From Porphyromonadaceae bacterium UBA7176 (GTDB lineage Bacteria; Bacteroidota; Bacteroidia; Bacteroidales; Muribaculaceae), in assembly GCA_002491245.1 (NCBI GenBank), contig DKVO01000036.1, positions 40,116 to 104,115 of the forward strand: a DNA stretch of 64,000 nucleotides, read 5' to 3'. Positions 53,907 to 63,181 of this stretch are shown here, piece by piece. A model generated the notes under the pieces. That model searched no databases and had not been told where the DNA came from. It was given only the letters and a program-made list of their open reading frames with translations. A program made the position numbers and the translations under genes. Positions within the stretch are counted from its first letter, which is position 1; each line of letters opens with the position of its first letter.

Positions 53907-56738
53907 ATGCGTCGCTTTATCTTTTTTCTGCCGATTTTTATGGCCTTTACGGCAACAGCTCGCCAGATTACTCCCGACGAGGCTTTGGTTGTCGCTTCCG
54001 AATTTTTAGGTACCAATCCCGAAGCTCCGACAGAAGCGCCCCGGAAGGTCGTCGGTACTGTAGACAGATCCATGCCTTTTTATATCTTCAACGCTTCAGA
54101 CAATGCCGGGTTTGTAATCATTTCAGGAGATACTCGAGGCAAAAAAATTCTCGCATACTCTGACACAGGCCATATCGACCCCAATAATCTGCCTCCTCAA
54201 TTGGATTGGCTTCTCTCCGAATATGCACAAGAAATCAACTCTATCCAGCCGGCAGCAAAAGCCGACATCTCTTGGAGCAGTTCTTCAGCAAAGGTCGGCG
54301 AAGATATAAATCTCGAGACAGCCGCTTGGGGACAGCAGGCTCCGTATAATCTATTATGTCCTATCACCAACGAACATAAGACTACTCTGACCGGATGCAC
54401 AGCCACGGCTATGGCAATCGTCATGAAATACCATAACTTTCCGGAAAGAGGCGTCGGCACACACAAGTACCATCAGGAAAGCTTCGATCTGACATCCGAC
54501 TTCAAATGTGATTTTGGAGCAACGTCCTTCCAGTGGGATTTGATGCTCGACAGCTACACCGACCAATCATCCGAAGATGCAAAACTTGCTGTGGCAACCC
54601 TTATGAAGAGTACATCTATCTCTATCAATTCGCATTTCGGCTGTGGAAGCACCGGAGCTCACGCTTTAGATATCGTCGGTGCGCTCCGCAATCATTTCTA
54701 CTATGATTATTCCTGCCAATCCTTAGCCAGAAACACCTTTACCGATGATGAATGGACAAGACTTATAGTTAATGAGATAAAACAAGGACGTCCGATAATT
54801 TATGAGGGACACTCTTCCGACAATATCACCGAAGGACACACCTGGGTCTTGGATGGCTACAGCGAGACAACCGGTCTATTTCACTTCAACTGGGGTTGGG
54901 ACGGGAATTCGAACGGATTTTTCGCTTTGTCGGGGACCGGGGATAACGCCAATCTGTATCCCACTGATCAGAAGATGATCATCAACATCGCCCCCTCGGC
55001 AAATAATCAAGACAACTATTCACGTTTGTATATCGAATACCCTCATCGTCTTATCAACTACGACAGCAGCCGGAGAGGTGGCTTGACCGTTGATACCGAG
55101 AATATTGAGACCAGACGACCATTCAAAGCATCTGTCAACGACATTATCGTACCTCCTCTGACCGATGCTACAATCGGTTTGGCATTAGTGGACGAAAGAG
55201 GCAACGTGAAAGAAGTGTCGGGATCGAATGGTTTACATAACTCTTTAGACCGTTGGGAACATTTCAATGTCGTTTTCAATCGTACTTTTCATGGAGAGAT
55301 AAAAGCTACCGACCGCATCCAGGTTGTAGAGTATACAGAGACCAACTCCGGAGATTATCAAAACGTCAAGTTTCTTACCGGTACTATAAATGCTCCGTCG
55401 AGTATACCGGTGACAGGTAACAAACCAAATGTAATCGATGTCAGGATTGAATGCGACGAAAACCTCTCCTTGTCTTTATTTGATTTTGGAACCGGTAATG
55501 AAATGCAATACCACTCAGGCGACGTCCTGAAGATAACGCCCGGAACCGAAATAAAATATGAGATTACCGCGAACGCCGCCAAACCGGATCACGGCATAAC
55601 CTACACCGTCTATGATTGTTTCCAACGCTTCAATCAAGTGTCTATGACCGAATCAGAGGCTGATAAGGTTGTAGGTTGTTTCACGGCAAACAGTCAATCA
55701 ACGACATTCACCGCCCGTTACCGTCGCCTATCGTCTGATGTATCCGTCTCGCTCGATACTCCGGGCAGCCTTATTGAACTGATAGACATGGAGGATGCGC
55801 AGGCAATCAGGTCAATGTCGCTGATCGGAAAGATTGACGCTTCCGACATCTGGTATATTGGAGAAGCTTTCCAAAGCCTTGAAGAATTAGACCTTACCAA
55901 TGCAGAAATTGTCGCAAGCGATAATAAAACTACTCCCGATTTCGGTGATAATATTCCTTCAGTCCAGTCTGAAAATAAATTGCCTGAATATAGCTTCTAT
56001 GGAATGATGCGGCTCAAGGCTATCATGCTTCCAGAATCACTGGAGACGATAGGGACTGCCTCTTTCATGGATTGCAACCTGTCGGCCTTGCGGATACCCG
56101 GGAATGTGAATATGGTATATGCATGGATGGCAAATGGCAATAAAAAACTGGATAGAGTCTACTGCAGCGCTCAAGTTCCTCCTGTCGTTTATTCCATTCC
56201 ATTATTCGTCGGCACCTCATGTTTCACAGACGGCACGCTGTATGTACCGAAAGGAACCGTCGAGGCTTACCGTAATGCTCCTTTTGTATGGTGCGACTTC
56301 CCCAACATATTGGAAGAATGCAAAATAGCATCGATCGAACTTAAATCGGCAACACTTAACGGTACAGTCGGGGCTTCTGAGCAACTCGTTGTCACCATAC
56401 TGCCAGAAAACGCTTCTTCCAAAGATTTGAAGTTCAGTAGCGACAATCCCGATATAGCTTCGGTAAATGTCGACGGTATCGTGAATTTTATCGCAAAAGG
56501 AACGGCGACAGTGACAGCTACGGCAACCGATGGCTCTGGCATTTCTGCAAGATGTGAGGTAACTGTAGAAGATAATTCCGGTCTTGAAGATACTCCGATA
56601 GATGTCGACTCAGATGTCCGGATATATTCCTCATCCGGCATACTGCTACATGAAGGTAAATATTCAGAAGCCGACTTAAGCCGAGGAATATATATCATCG
56701 AGACCAAGACCGGCCAACACAAAAAAATTATCAGATAG
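53907..56738 (+). CDS. C10 (streptopain-like) cysteine protease with LRR, Big_2-like domain and sorting domain
   Basis: 943 residues, signal peptide MRRFIFFLPIFMAFTATA. Inhibitory propeptide about 19-130. The catalytic pair of the C10 peptidase family is intact: C164 in TTLTGCTATAMAIVMKYHNF and H311 in TEGHTWVLDGYSETTG, followed by FNWGWDGNSNGFF. Residues about 660-790 hold a few LRR-like segments (LKAIMLPESLETIGTASFMD), then a Big_2-like Ig domain at about 800-880 (LKFSSDNPDIASVNVDG, GTATVTATATDGSGIS), and a sorting domain ending GIYIIETKTGQHKKIIR. It is probably a surface or secreted protease, related in plan to the C10-LRR protein at 24079-27852 but with active residues. Confidence 0.9.
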   Translation: MRRFIFFLPIFMAFTATARQITPDEALVVASEFLGTNPEAPTEAPRKVVGTVDRSMPFYIFNASDNAGFVIISGDTRGKKILAYSDTGHIDPNNLPPQLDWLLSEYAQEINSIQPAAKADISWSSSSAKVGEDINLETAAWGQQAPYNLLCPITNEHKTTLTGCTATAMAIVMKYHNFPERGVGTHKYHQESFDLTSDFKCDFGATSFQWDLMLDSYTDQSSEDAKLAVATLMKSTSISINSHFGCGSTGAHALDIVGALRNHFYYDYSCQSLARNTFTDDEWTRLIVNEIKQGRPIIYEGHSSDNITEGHTWVLDGYSETTGLFHFNWGWDGNSNGFFALSGTGDNANLYPTDQKMIINIAPSANNQDNYSRLYIEYPHRLINYDSSRRGGLTVDTENIETRRPFKASVNDIIVPPLTDATIGLALVDERGNVKEVSGSNGLHNSLDRWEHFNVVFNRTFHGEIKATDRIQVVEYTETNSGDYQNVKFLTGTINAPSSIPVTGNKPNVIDVRIECDENLSLSLFDFGTGNEMQYHSGDVLKITPGTEIKYEITANAAKPDHGITYTVYDCFQRFNQVSMTESEADKVVGCFTANSQSTTFTARYRRLSSDVSVSLDTPGSLIELIDMEDAQAIRSMSLIGKIDASDIWYIGEAFQSLEELDLTNAEIVASDNKTTPDFGDNIPSVQSENKLPEYSFYGMMRLKAIMLPESLETIGTASFMDCNLSALRIPGNVNMVYAWMANGNKKLDRVYCSAQVPPVVYSIPLFVGTSCFTDGTLYVPKGTVEAYRNAPFVWCDFPNILEECKIASIELKSATLNGTVGASEQLVVTILPENASSKDLKFSSDNPDIASVNVDGIVNFIAKGTATVTATATDGSGISARCEVTVEDNSGLEDTPIDVDSDVRIYSSSGILLHEGKYSEADLSRGIYIIETKTGQHKKIIR

Positions 56739-56742
56739 CAAC

Positions 56743-58938
56743 TTATCGTTTATCTTGGCCGAACATCCGCCGGAGGGAGGCGAGGAATGCGGCTACGGAG
56801 CCACGGCCGGCGACTGGGATGCGTACTTCTGTGCGTCCTGTTGCCGGGTCGGTGACAACGAATTGATTGAGCAGCGTTTCGGTGGCTTCATCCGACGACA
56901 AGGCTTTCGTCAGAGCTGCGACAAACATCGCTCCGGCTTCCATCAGCTCACTCGCGTCGGGCACTGATACTGACTGGGCTTGCCCATCGCCGAGTATCCC
57001 GGTCAGAGCCTGCGTGATAAGGGTGAGTTTGTCGTCGTCGAGGGTTATCCGGTCGTCAACGCCGTCGAACACCTCGTCGAAAACACCACATCCGCTATCA
57101 TCCGCGTCATTCACTGCCTCCTCTATCGTGCCCGATGCGATAAGATGCACGCAGAGCAACGGAACGCTACGTCCGGGTGAATATATGCAAGCCATCCGGC
57201 GACCTGCCATAGCCTGCCCGAGTGGCCGGTCGAGACTTATCGCTACCGAAGCGCAGCTGAGATCCGTTCCGGCAGCGCCCGTATCGGTAGCCAACATAAC
57301 ATGCACTGCCGGGTCGGCAGCAAAATCCGTGGCCTTGGCAGCTCTTACCGACGGTGGAAGACCTCCGTGAAGATAAGAATAGACAACGCCTTCGCGCTCG
57401 AGTTCCTCGCCCACGATACGCGCCATACGCTCCCATCGGGTGAGTACAACGATTTTATCGTTACCATTCTCAAGAGCATCTTTCACAAGCTGCACAGCCT
57501 CGGCCACCTTGGTATCAAAGCGCGAGCGCTGGTCGACGACATAAGTGCTGTCGCACACCATCCGCATCTGCCCCAACGAAAGAAGTAGACGCTTACGGTC
57601 TTTCTCGGAAAGGAAACTGTAGCGACGCCACTTCTCGGCGAGCTGCACAACTGCCGTCTTATTCTCATCGTAGACTGCCTGTTGCTCTTTTGTCATCGGC
57701 ACGGGCAACACACGGTTGATACAGTCGGGTAGCTGTCCGGCCACATCAGCCTTGCTACGGCGAAGCATACGGCTCCGGATACGCTGCCTTATATCAGCAA
57801 CAGAGCCATAGCCCGTGTCATCACCGGCCATCTGTTGGCGCACAAGCCCCGGCGCATATTGGTCGACAAAACGCAGTGCCGAATAAAGCTCTTCGGGCTT
57901 GTCTCCTATAGGCGTCCCCGACAGCACAACGGCATAATCGCTCCCCACGCGCCCTGCCGCCTGCACAATACGTGCGTTCCAGCCCTTCAGACGCTGCACC
58001 TCGTCCATTATCAGTATATCGTAGCGCAGCGGCCCAAGTGCATTTATATCGTTGGCAAGAGTATGATACGACACGATTTTATAGAATGCCGATGTCCCAT
58101 ATAGCGTGCGCCGCACGGTATGATGCCCTTCCACGACCGTCACATCACTACCGGTAAAACGATCTATTTCTTTCTTCCACTGATATTTGAGCGACGTAGG
58201 GCACACCACAAGAACCGAAGAAGCCATGCGCCGAGCTTTGAAAAGCTCGGCCGTGGCAAGCGCCTGAACAGTCTTGCCCAGACCCATTTCGTCGGCGATA
58301 AGGGCACGTCCGGCCCCGAAAGCAAAACGGATACCCTCCATCTGGAAAGGATACAATCGAGTGCGAAGCACCGACCCGATTTCACTGTCGTCCAAGCTTT
58401 CAGCAAGGTTGCGGCGGCGCAAAGTGTCGCGCTCGTCAAGAATAAGGGCAAGAGCATCGGAAGTGACATGAAAACGCGAGTCGAGCCTCTTGGCTTGCTC
58501 AATAAACGTCGGCAGCTCGCCCACCATGCCGGGCACGGCAAAGAGGTCGTCGTCGAAATACCGCATCGCTGCCATCGCGACAGCTTCAGAATTCGTCTGG
58601 CCGATGCGCAGCCTGAGCCGTCTGCCGCCTATGTAGCAGATATCTATGGCCGAATTGCGTGGCAGTTTGGGGTCTGGCGTCCGGCCGGCAGCCGAGAGCC
58701 ACCGGGCAACAGCCTCAAGGTGCTTGCACGTACCAAGACCATTTGTGCGGAAGTCGGTGCAGTCGCATGAGTTCCAGCTGCTCGCTATGCCGTGGTATAC
58801 GACACGGTACGAACGCTTTGTGGCAGTGTCGGAGACAGCGAACGTGCCCGGCACATTCTTGTCGGGCACATCGTTTATGACAAAGCCGCCATTTACGGCG
58901 GCTTTGGCTCGCAGTTGTATCTGCTTTCGGGTATCCAT
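56743..58938 (-). CDS. SWIM zinc finger plus SNF2-family helicase
   Basis: 731 residues. A SWIM finger near residue 58-73 (C58-x-C60 ... C71-x-H73 in NSCDCTDF and GTCKHLEAV) precedes an SNF2 ATPase: LIADEMGLGKT with K222, VLVVCPTSLKYQW, MDEVQRLKGWN (DEVQ for DEAH) and VVLSGTPI. The C-terminal half has VVLTRWERMARIV, YLHGGLPP and VMLATDTGAAGTDLSCASVAI. Motif VI, normally ending in an arginine finger before GQ, is altered (DRPLGQAMAGRRMACIYSPGRS). It should translocate on double-stranded DNA and may remodel bound proteins. It follows the FKBP genes by 17 bases. Confidence 0.88.
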   Translation of the reverse strand: MDTRKQIQLRAKAAVNGGFVINDVPDKNVPGTFAVSDTATKRSYRVVYHGIASSWNSCDCTDFRTNGLGTCKHLEAVARWLSAAGRTPDPKLPRNSAIDICYIGGRRLRLRIGQTNSEAVAMAAMRYFDDDLFAVPGMVGELPTFIEQAKRLDSRFHVTSDALALILDERDTLRRRNLAESLDDSEIGSVLRTRLYPFQMEGIRFAFGAGRALIADEMGLGKTVQALATAELFKARRMASSVLVVCPTSLKYQWKKEIDRFTGSDVTVVEGHHTVRRTLYGTSAFYKIVSYHTLANDINALGPLRYDILIMDEVQRLKGWNARIVQAAGRVGSDYAVVLSGTPIGDKPEELYSALRFVDQYAPGLVRQQMAGDDTGYGSVADIRQRIRSRMLRRSKADVAGQLPDCINRVLPVPMTKEQQAVYDENKTAVVQLAEKWRRYSFLSEKDRKRLLLSLGQMRMVCDSTYVVDQRSRFDTKVAEAVQLVKDALENGNDKIVVLTRWERMARIVGEELEREGVVYSYLHGGLPPSVRAAKATDFAADPAVHVMLATDTGAAGTDLSCASVAISLDRPLGQAMAGRRMACIYSPGRSVPLLCVHLIASGTIEEAVNDADDSGCGVFDEVFDGVDDRITLDDDKLTLITQALTGILGDGQAQSVSVPDASELMEAGAMFVAALTKALSSDEATETLLNQFVVTDPATGRTEVRIPVAGRGSVAAFLASLRRMFGQDKR

Positions 58939-58955
58939 TAGACTCCGGAATGGAG

Positions 58956-59825
58956 TTACTTGATGTCGAGAAGCTCGACGTCGAACATCAGCGTCTCATT
59001 AGGCTTGATGTTGCCGTCGGGAGTTCCGTTTGCGCCATAGGCGAGGTTAGCAGGCATCACAAGAGTAGCTTTGCCGCCCTTGCCGAGAAGCATGAGACCT
59101 TCGCGGAAACCGGGAACCACACCCTGGAGGTTGAAAGTAGCAGGGCCGCGGCCTTCACTGCTGTCGAACACACTTCCGTCGAGGTGTTTGCCGGTGTAGT
59201 TGACAACAACGGTTGCATCAGCGGCAGGCTTGTCGCCTTCGCCTTCAACTTCCACGAAATATGTAAGGCCCGATTCGGCAGTCTGGGCACCGGGATGGGC
59301 TGCGATGAAGTCGGCTACAAACTCTTCGTCGGCAACGGCCTGGGCTGCGGTTTCTTCTGCGTTCTCGGCAGCTTTAGCTGCCTGAGCTTCTTCTACAGCA
59401 CGCTGGTAGAGGTCACGGAACTGGCCATTGACTGCGTTGAGCTTACCGAAGTCTACTGAGTCGGCAAGGAAAGCGGCCTTGAAGTTGTTGATCACAGCCA
59501 CACGGTCGATATTGATACCCTGCTCCGACATCTGGTTAAGCTCATTGGCCATCTGGAGCGCCACCTGCATACCCATACGGGTGTTCTTGTCGTCCTTGGC
59601 GCCCATCACAAGCTGAAGACCACGAAGGAAAGCTTCCTTATCGGCCTTTGTGGGGCTTTGATATTGCGAGAGTTCGGAATTGAGCATCGAACCTACATAA
59701 GTACCATAGACCGTCGAAACAGAATCGACAGCTGTCTTGGCACATGAATTGTCGGCACATTTGTCGCAGGCACTGAAAGCTGCTACCATACCGAGGGCGG
59801 CTACGCCCATCAGAATTTTTTTCAT
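58956..59825 (-). CDS. FKBP-type peptidyl-prolyl isomerase, lipoprotein (copy 1)
   Basis: 289 residues from the ATG at 59825. Signal MKKILMGVAALGMVAAFSAC gives a lipid-modified Cys20, so it is anchored in a membrane facing the periplasm or outside. Residues about 30-165 form the FkpA/Mip-type helical dimerisation domain, and about 190-289 the FKBP domain (VVVNYTGKHLDGSVFDSSEGRGPATFNLQ, VPGFREGLMLLGKGGKATLVMPANLAYGANG). It should catalyse proline isomerisation and chaperone envelope proteins. Third in a row of three FKBP genes. Confidence 0.92.
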   Translation of the reverse strand: MKKILMGVAALGMVAAFSACDKCADNSCAKTAVDSVSTVYGTYVGSMLNSELSQYQSPTKADKEAFLRGLQLVMGAKDDKNTRMGMQVALQMANELNQMSEQGINIDRVAVINNFKAAFLADSVDFGKLNAVNGQFRDLYQRAVEEAQAAKAAENAEETAAQAVADEEFVADFIAAHPGAQTAESGLTYFVEVEGEGDKPAADATVVVNYTGKHLDGSVFDSSEGRGPATFNLQGVVPGFREGLMLLGKGGKATLVMPANLAYGANGTPDGNIKPNETLMFDVELLDIK

Positions 59826-59838
59826 ATCGTGTAAATTT

Positions 59839-60501
59839 TTAAATTTCAAGTGTTGTTATCTCAAACTGGAGCGCGCAATTGGGCGGAATTATACCTTGCA
59901 CGCCGTTTTTGCCGTATGCCTGGTCGGCAGGAATTGTGAGAAGATATTTACCTCCGGCCCTCATGTTCAGCAAGCCGTCGGTCATACCCGGCACAAACTG
60001 CCCCACGGGACTTTTGAGAGGCTCGTCTGTCTCCGAAATCGAATCAAAGACAGTTCCATCGGGCAGACGTCCGATATATCGCATCGACACTATATCCGTC
60101 CGCTTGAGCATCGGGCCGGAACCGGCCTCAAGAGTCTCCACGACAGTACCCGATGGCAAAACCACTGCACCTTCGGCCTTGGCTGCGGCCTCGAGCATAT
60201 CGGCGCTCTCTTCAACCACTGCGGCATTGGCGGCAGCATCGATAGTGGCGAACGCACGGTCCTGAGCCACGGAGTCATACGGTTCTGTGATGTCCTGGGC
60301 TATGAACCTGAGCACCGCCGCAGAGTCTACCTCAAGGCCTGTGGCGCGTATATCTGCCAATCCGTTGACGAATGCCATCTTAAACTGCGAAGAGAAGAAT
60401 ACTGCCACAGCGCGGTTGAGCGAATCGGCGCTACCAGGCCCTGCCGCACAGGCACCCAGAGCTGAAAATGCCAGAACCGATGCTAAATACAGGCGACGCA
60501 T
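59839..60501 (-). CDS. FKBP-type peptidyl-prolyl isomerase, lipoprotein (copy 2)
   Basis: 220 residues, lipoprotein signal MRRLYLASVLAFSALGAC. A shorter helical part precedes the FKBP domain (DIVSMRYIGRLPDGTVFDSISETDEPLKSPVGQFVPG and MTDGLLNMRAGGKYLLTIPADQAYGKNG given in part). The active-site Tyr and Asp/Phe (RYIGRLPDGTVFDS) are conserved. Its ATG overlaps the stop of the next upstream FKBP gene by one base, and its stop is 13 bases before copy 1. Likely an envelope folding factor with substrates different from copy 1. Confidence 0.9.
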   Translation of the reverse strand: MRRLYLASVLAFSALGACAAGPGSADSLNRAVAVFFSSQFKMAFVNGLADIRATGLEVDSAAVLRFIAQDITEPYDSVAQDRAFATIDAAANAAVVEESADMLEAAAKAEGAVVLPSGTVVETLEAGSGPMLKRTDIVSMRYIGRLPDGTVFDSISETDEPLKSPVGQFVPGMTDGLLNMRAGGKYLLTIPADQAYGKNGVQGIIPPNCALQFEITTLEI

Positions 60502-61130
60502 CAGTCTTTGGGGTTAACCTCGAGAAGCTCTACGTCAAAAATAAGAGTCTGGTTCGGGCCGATCACGCCACCAGCACCCTGCGGACCGTAGGCAAGCTGC
60601 GAAGGAATGAAAAGACGCCATTTAGCTCCGGGCTTCATCAGTTGGAGAGCCTCTACCCATCCGGGGATAACCTGTGTCACACCAAAGGTTGCAGGCTGGC
60701 CGCGGTCTACCGACGAGTCAAATACAGTACCGTCGATAAGTTTGCCGGTATAATGCACCTTCACAGTGTCGCTCGCCTTGGGGCTGTCGCCCTCACCGGC
60801 CTCGATTACCTCATACTGCAGGCCGGAGGCAAGAGTCTTTACCTCAACACGTTTGCCATTGGCGTCAAGGAACTCGGCGCCGGCCTTGGCGTTGACGTCT
60901 GCCATAGCGGCAGCGGCCTCTTCCTGCTTCTTCTGCAGAGCTGTGAAGAAATCCTGTATCGTGGCTTTGGCTTCATCGTAGCTCATTTTAGGCTGTGCGC
61001 CGTCGAAAACGGCAGCGACGCCGTCGGCGAAGTCCTGCACCTGTATCGATTCGATACCCGAGCTGCGGAAGTTGTTGCCCATGCTCAGACCGAGAGCATA
61101 GCTCAAACGGTCAAATTCTTTATTGTCCAT
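60501..61130 (-). CDS. FKBP-type peptidyl-prolyl isomerase, cytoplasmic form (copy 3)
   Basis: 209 residues with no signal peptide (MDNKEFDRLSYALGLSMGNNF). A helical N-terminal domain up to about 85 with the acidic/Gln-rich segment (FTALQKKQEEAAAAMADVNAKAG) is followed by the FKBP domain (VKVHYTGKLIDGTVFDSSVDRG, VIPGWVEALQLMKPGAKWRLFIPSQLAYGPQG). First of three tandem FKBP genes. It follows lepA by 58 bases, with no clear terminator between, and may be part of the same transcript. Confidence 0.92.
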   Translation of the reverse strand: MDNKEFDRLSYALGLSMGNNFRSSGIESIQVQDFADGVAAVFDGAQPKMSYDEAKATIQDFFTALQKKQEEAAAAMADVNAKAGAEFLDANGKRVEVKTLASGLQYEVIEAGEGDSPKASDTVKVHYTGKLIDGTVFDSSVDRGQPATFGVTQVIPGWVEALQLMKPGAKWRLFIPSQLAYGPQGAGGVIGPNQTLIFDVELLEVNPKD

Positions 61131-61188
61131 GTCTTATGTGTTATATAATTTTCAATCAAAGGAATAACAAGCTTGCGCACCCTTATGT

Positions 61189-62976
61189 TTAGTCAAGCTT
61201 CAGAACTGCCAGGAACGCCTTCTGAGGCACTTCCACCGAGCCGATCTGCTTCATGCGTTTCTTGCCCTTTTTCTGCTTCTCGAGCAGTTTGCGCTTTCGC
61301 GAGATATCGCCGCCGTAACACTTCGCCGTAACGTCCTTACGAACAGCCTTGATAGTCTCTCGTGCTATGATTTTGGCACCGATGGCTGCCTGCACCGCGA
61401 TATCGAACTGCTGCCGAGGTATCAGCTCCTTGAGTTTCTCGCACATACGGCGTCCGAAAGTCACCGCATTATCGACATGTGTGAGCGTCGACAGAGCGTC
61501 CACACTCTCGCCATTAAGCAGAATGTCGAGCTTCACAAGCTTGCTCTCGCGGAAGTCGTGGATATGATAGTCGAACGAAGCATAGCCCTTCGATATACTC
61601 TTGAGTTTATCGTAAAAATCGATCACAATCTCGCCAAGCGGCATATCGAAGATAAGCTCCATGCGGTTGCCCGATATGTACTCCTGCTTGACGAGCTCGC
61701 CGCGCTTGCCCAGACACAAGGTCATGATCGGACCGATATAGTCGCTCGCCGTGATGACAGATGCCCTGATATAAGGCTCCTCGATATGATCGATGAGCGT
61801 CGGATCAGGCAAACCCGACGGATTATGCACCTCGAGCATCTCGCCGCGCTTGTCGAACACATGGTAGCTTACGTTAGGCACCGTTGTGATCACATCCATA
61901 TCGAACTCGCGCCCGAGGCGTTCCTGGATTATCTCCATATGCAGCAAGCCGAGGAAGCCGCATCGGAAACCGAAACCAAGCGCCTGCGACGATTCCGGCG
62001 TGAAAGTGAGCGAGGCATCGTTGAGCTGAAGTTTCTCGAGCGACGCACGCAGGTTCTCGAAGTCCTCAGTCTCTATCGGATATACGCCGGCGAAGACCAT
62101 AGGCTTCACCTCCTCGAAACCGTCGATAGCCTCCGAGCAAGGACGGTTCACATGCGTTATCGTGTCGCCCACACGCACCTCACGGCTCGTCTTGATGCCC
62201 GAGATTATATATCCTACATTTCCGGCCGACAACTCTTTACGTGGCTGCATATCGAGCTTGAGGATACCGATTTCATCGGCATGATACTCCTTGCCCGTCG
62301 ACACGAACTTCACAAAATCGTTCGTTCTGATAGTGCCGTTCACAATCTTGTAGTACGCGATGATACCCCTGAACGGATTGAACACCGAGTCGAAGATCAG
62401 AGCCTGGAGAGGCGCCGACGGATCACCCTCAGGAGCCGGCACACGCTCTATGATGGCACGCAGGATATCCGGCACGCCCATGCCAGTCTTGCCGCTGGCG
62501 CGGATAATCTCCTCGCGCTTGCAGCCCAGCAGGTCGATGATCTCGTCCTCCACCTCCTCGGGGTTGGCCGACGGCAGGTCACACTTATTGAGCACCGGTA
62601 TGATCTCGAGATTATTGTCGATTGCCATGTAGAGGTTCGATATCGTCTGGGCCTGCACGCCCTGCGAGGCATCGACAATCAGAAGAGCACCCTCGCAGGC
62701 AGCGATCGAGCGCGACACCTCGTAAGAGAAGTCGACGTGTCCCGGAGTATCAATCAGGTTGAGAGTATATTTTTCCCCGTCGAGGGTATAGTCCATCTGT
62801 ATGGCATGGCTTTTGATAGTGATGCCGCGCTCGCGCTCCAGATCCATATCGTCGAGCACCTGCGCCTCCATATCTTTAGCCGATACAGTGTCGGTATATT
62901 CGAGCAGACGGTCGGCCAGGGTAGATTTGCCGTGGTCGATGTGCGCTATTATGCAGAAATTGCGTATTCGTTTCAT
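61189..62976 (-). CDS. lepA: Elongation factor 4 (back-translocating GTPase)
   Basis: 595 residues, full length. G1 is IAHIDHGKSTLADRLLE, followed by the G2 region RERGITIKSHAIQ, DTPGHVDF and NKCDLP. The LepA-specific C-terminal domain (FYDKLKSISKGYASFDYHIHDFR, AVRKDVTAKCYGGDISRKRKLLEKQKKGKKRMKQIG) is complete. It binds ribosomes and helps under ionic stress. Its promoter is divergent from the serpin gene. Confidence 0.97.
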   Translation of the reverse strand: MKRIRNFCIIAHIDHGKSTLADRLLEYTDTVSAKDMEAQVLDDMDLERERGITIKSHAIQMDYTLDGEKYTLNLIDTPGHVDFSYEVSRSIAACEGALLIVDASQGVQAQTISNLYMAIDNNLEIIPVLNKCDLPSANPEEVEDEIIDLLGCKREEIIRASGKTGMGVPDILRAIIERVPAPEGDPSAPLQALIFDSVFNPFRGIIAYYKIVNGTIRTNDFVKFVSTGKEYHADEIGILKLDMQPRKELSAGNVGYIISGIKTSREVRVGDTITHVNRPCSEAIDGFEEVKPMVFAGVYPIETEDFENLRASLEKLQLNDASLTFTPESSQALGFGFRCGFLGLLHMEIIQERLGREFDMDVITTVPNVSYHVFDKRGEMLEVHNPSGLPDPTLIDHIEEPYIRASVITASDYIGPIMTLCLGKRGELVKQEYISGNRMELIFDMPLGEIVIDFYDKLKSISKGYASFDYHIHDFRESKLVKLDILLNGESVDALSTLTHVDNAVTFGRRMCEKLKELIPRQQFDIAVQAAIGAKIIARETIKAVRKDVTAKCYGGDISRKRKLLEKQKKGKKRMKQIGSVEVPQKAFLAVLKLD

Positions 62977-62992
62977 CAGTGTATATTTAGTG

Positions 62993-63024
62993 CAAAATTA
63001 TGAAAAATCGCCCACACCACCAAA
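62993..63024 (-). promoter_or_regulatory. Promoter of lepA
   Basis: Minus strand: TTTG (complement of 63021-63024), 20 bp spacer, TAATTTTG (complement of 62993-63000), 17 bases before the ATG at 62976. Confidence 0.75.
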
Positions 63025-63120
63025 TATTGTCCAAACACCGCATTTTTTGAAAAGTTACAATCTCCTACTACGCTGATTTTGCCTATTTTCTCGCCGTTTT
63101 TAAAAAGTTTTTACATTTTG

Positions 63121-63152
63121 TTTGCAAATTTAAATGTTATGATATATATTTG
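63121..63152 (+). promoter_or_regulatory. Promoter of the serpin gene
   Basis: TTTG at 63121-63124, 20 bp spacer, TATATTTG at 63145-63152, 30 bases before the ATG at 63182. Confidence 0.75.
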
Positions 63153-63181
63153 CGCCATCAACCCCTAACACACAAAAAACT

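Noticed and set aside
53791..54009. 72-codon frame beginning in the C10 protease leader
   Set aside because: It overlaps the protease signal peptide in another frame and has no family resemblance.
61477..63003. 508-codon plus-strand frame opposite lepA
   Set aside because: Shadow of a high-GC conserved gene; composition (many R, H, E) is typical of antisense translation.
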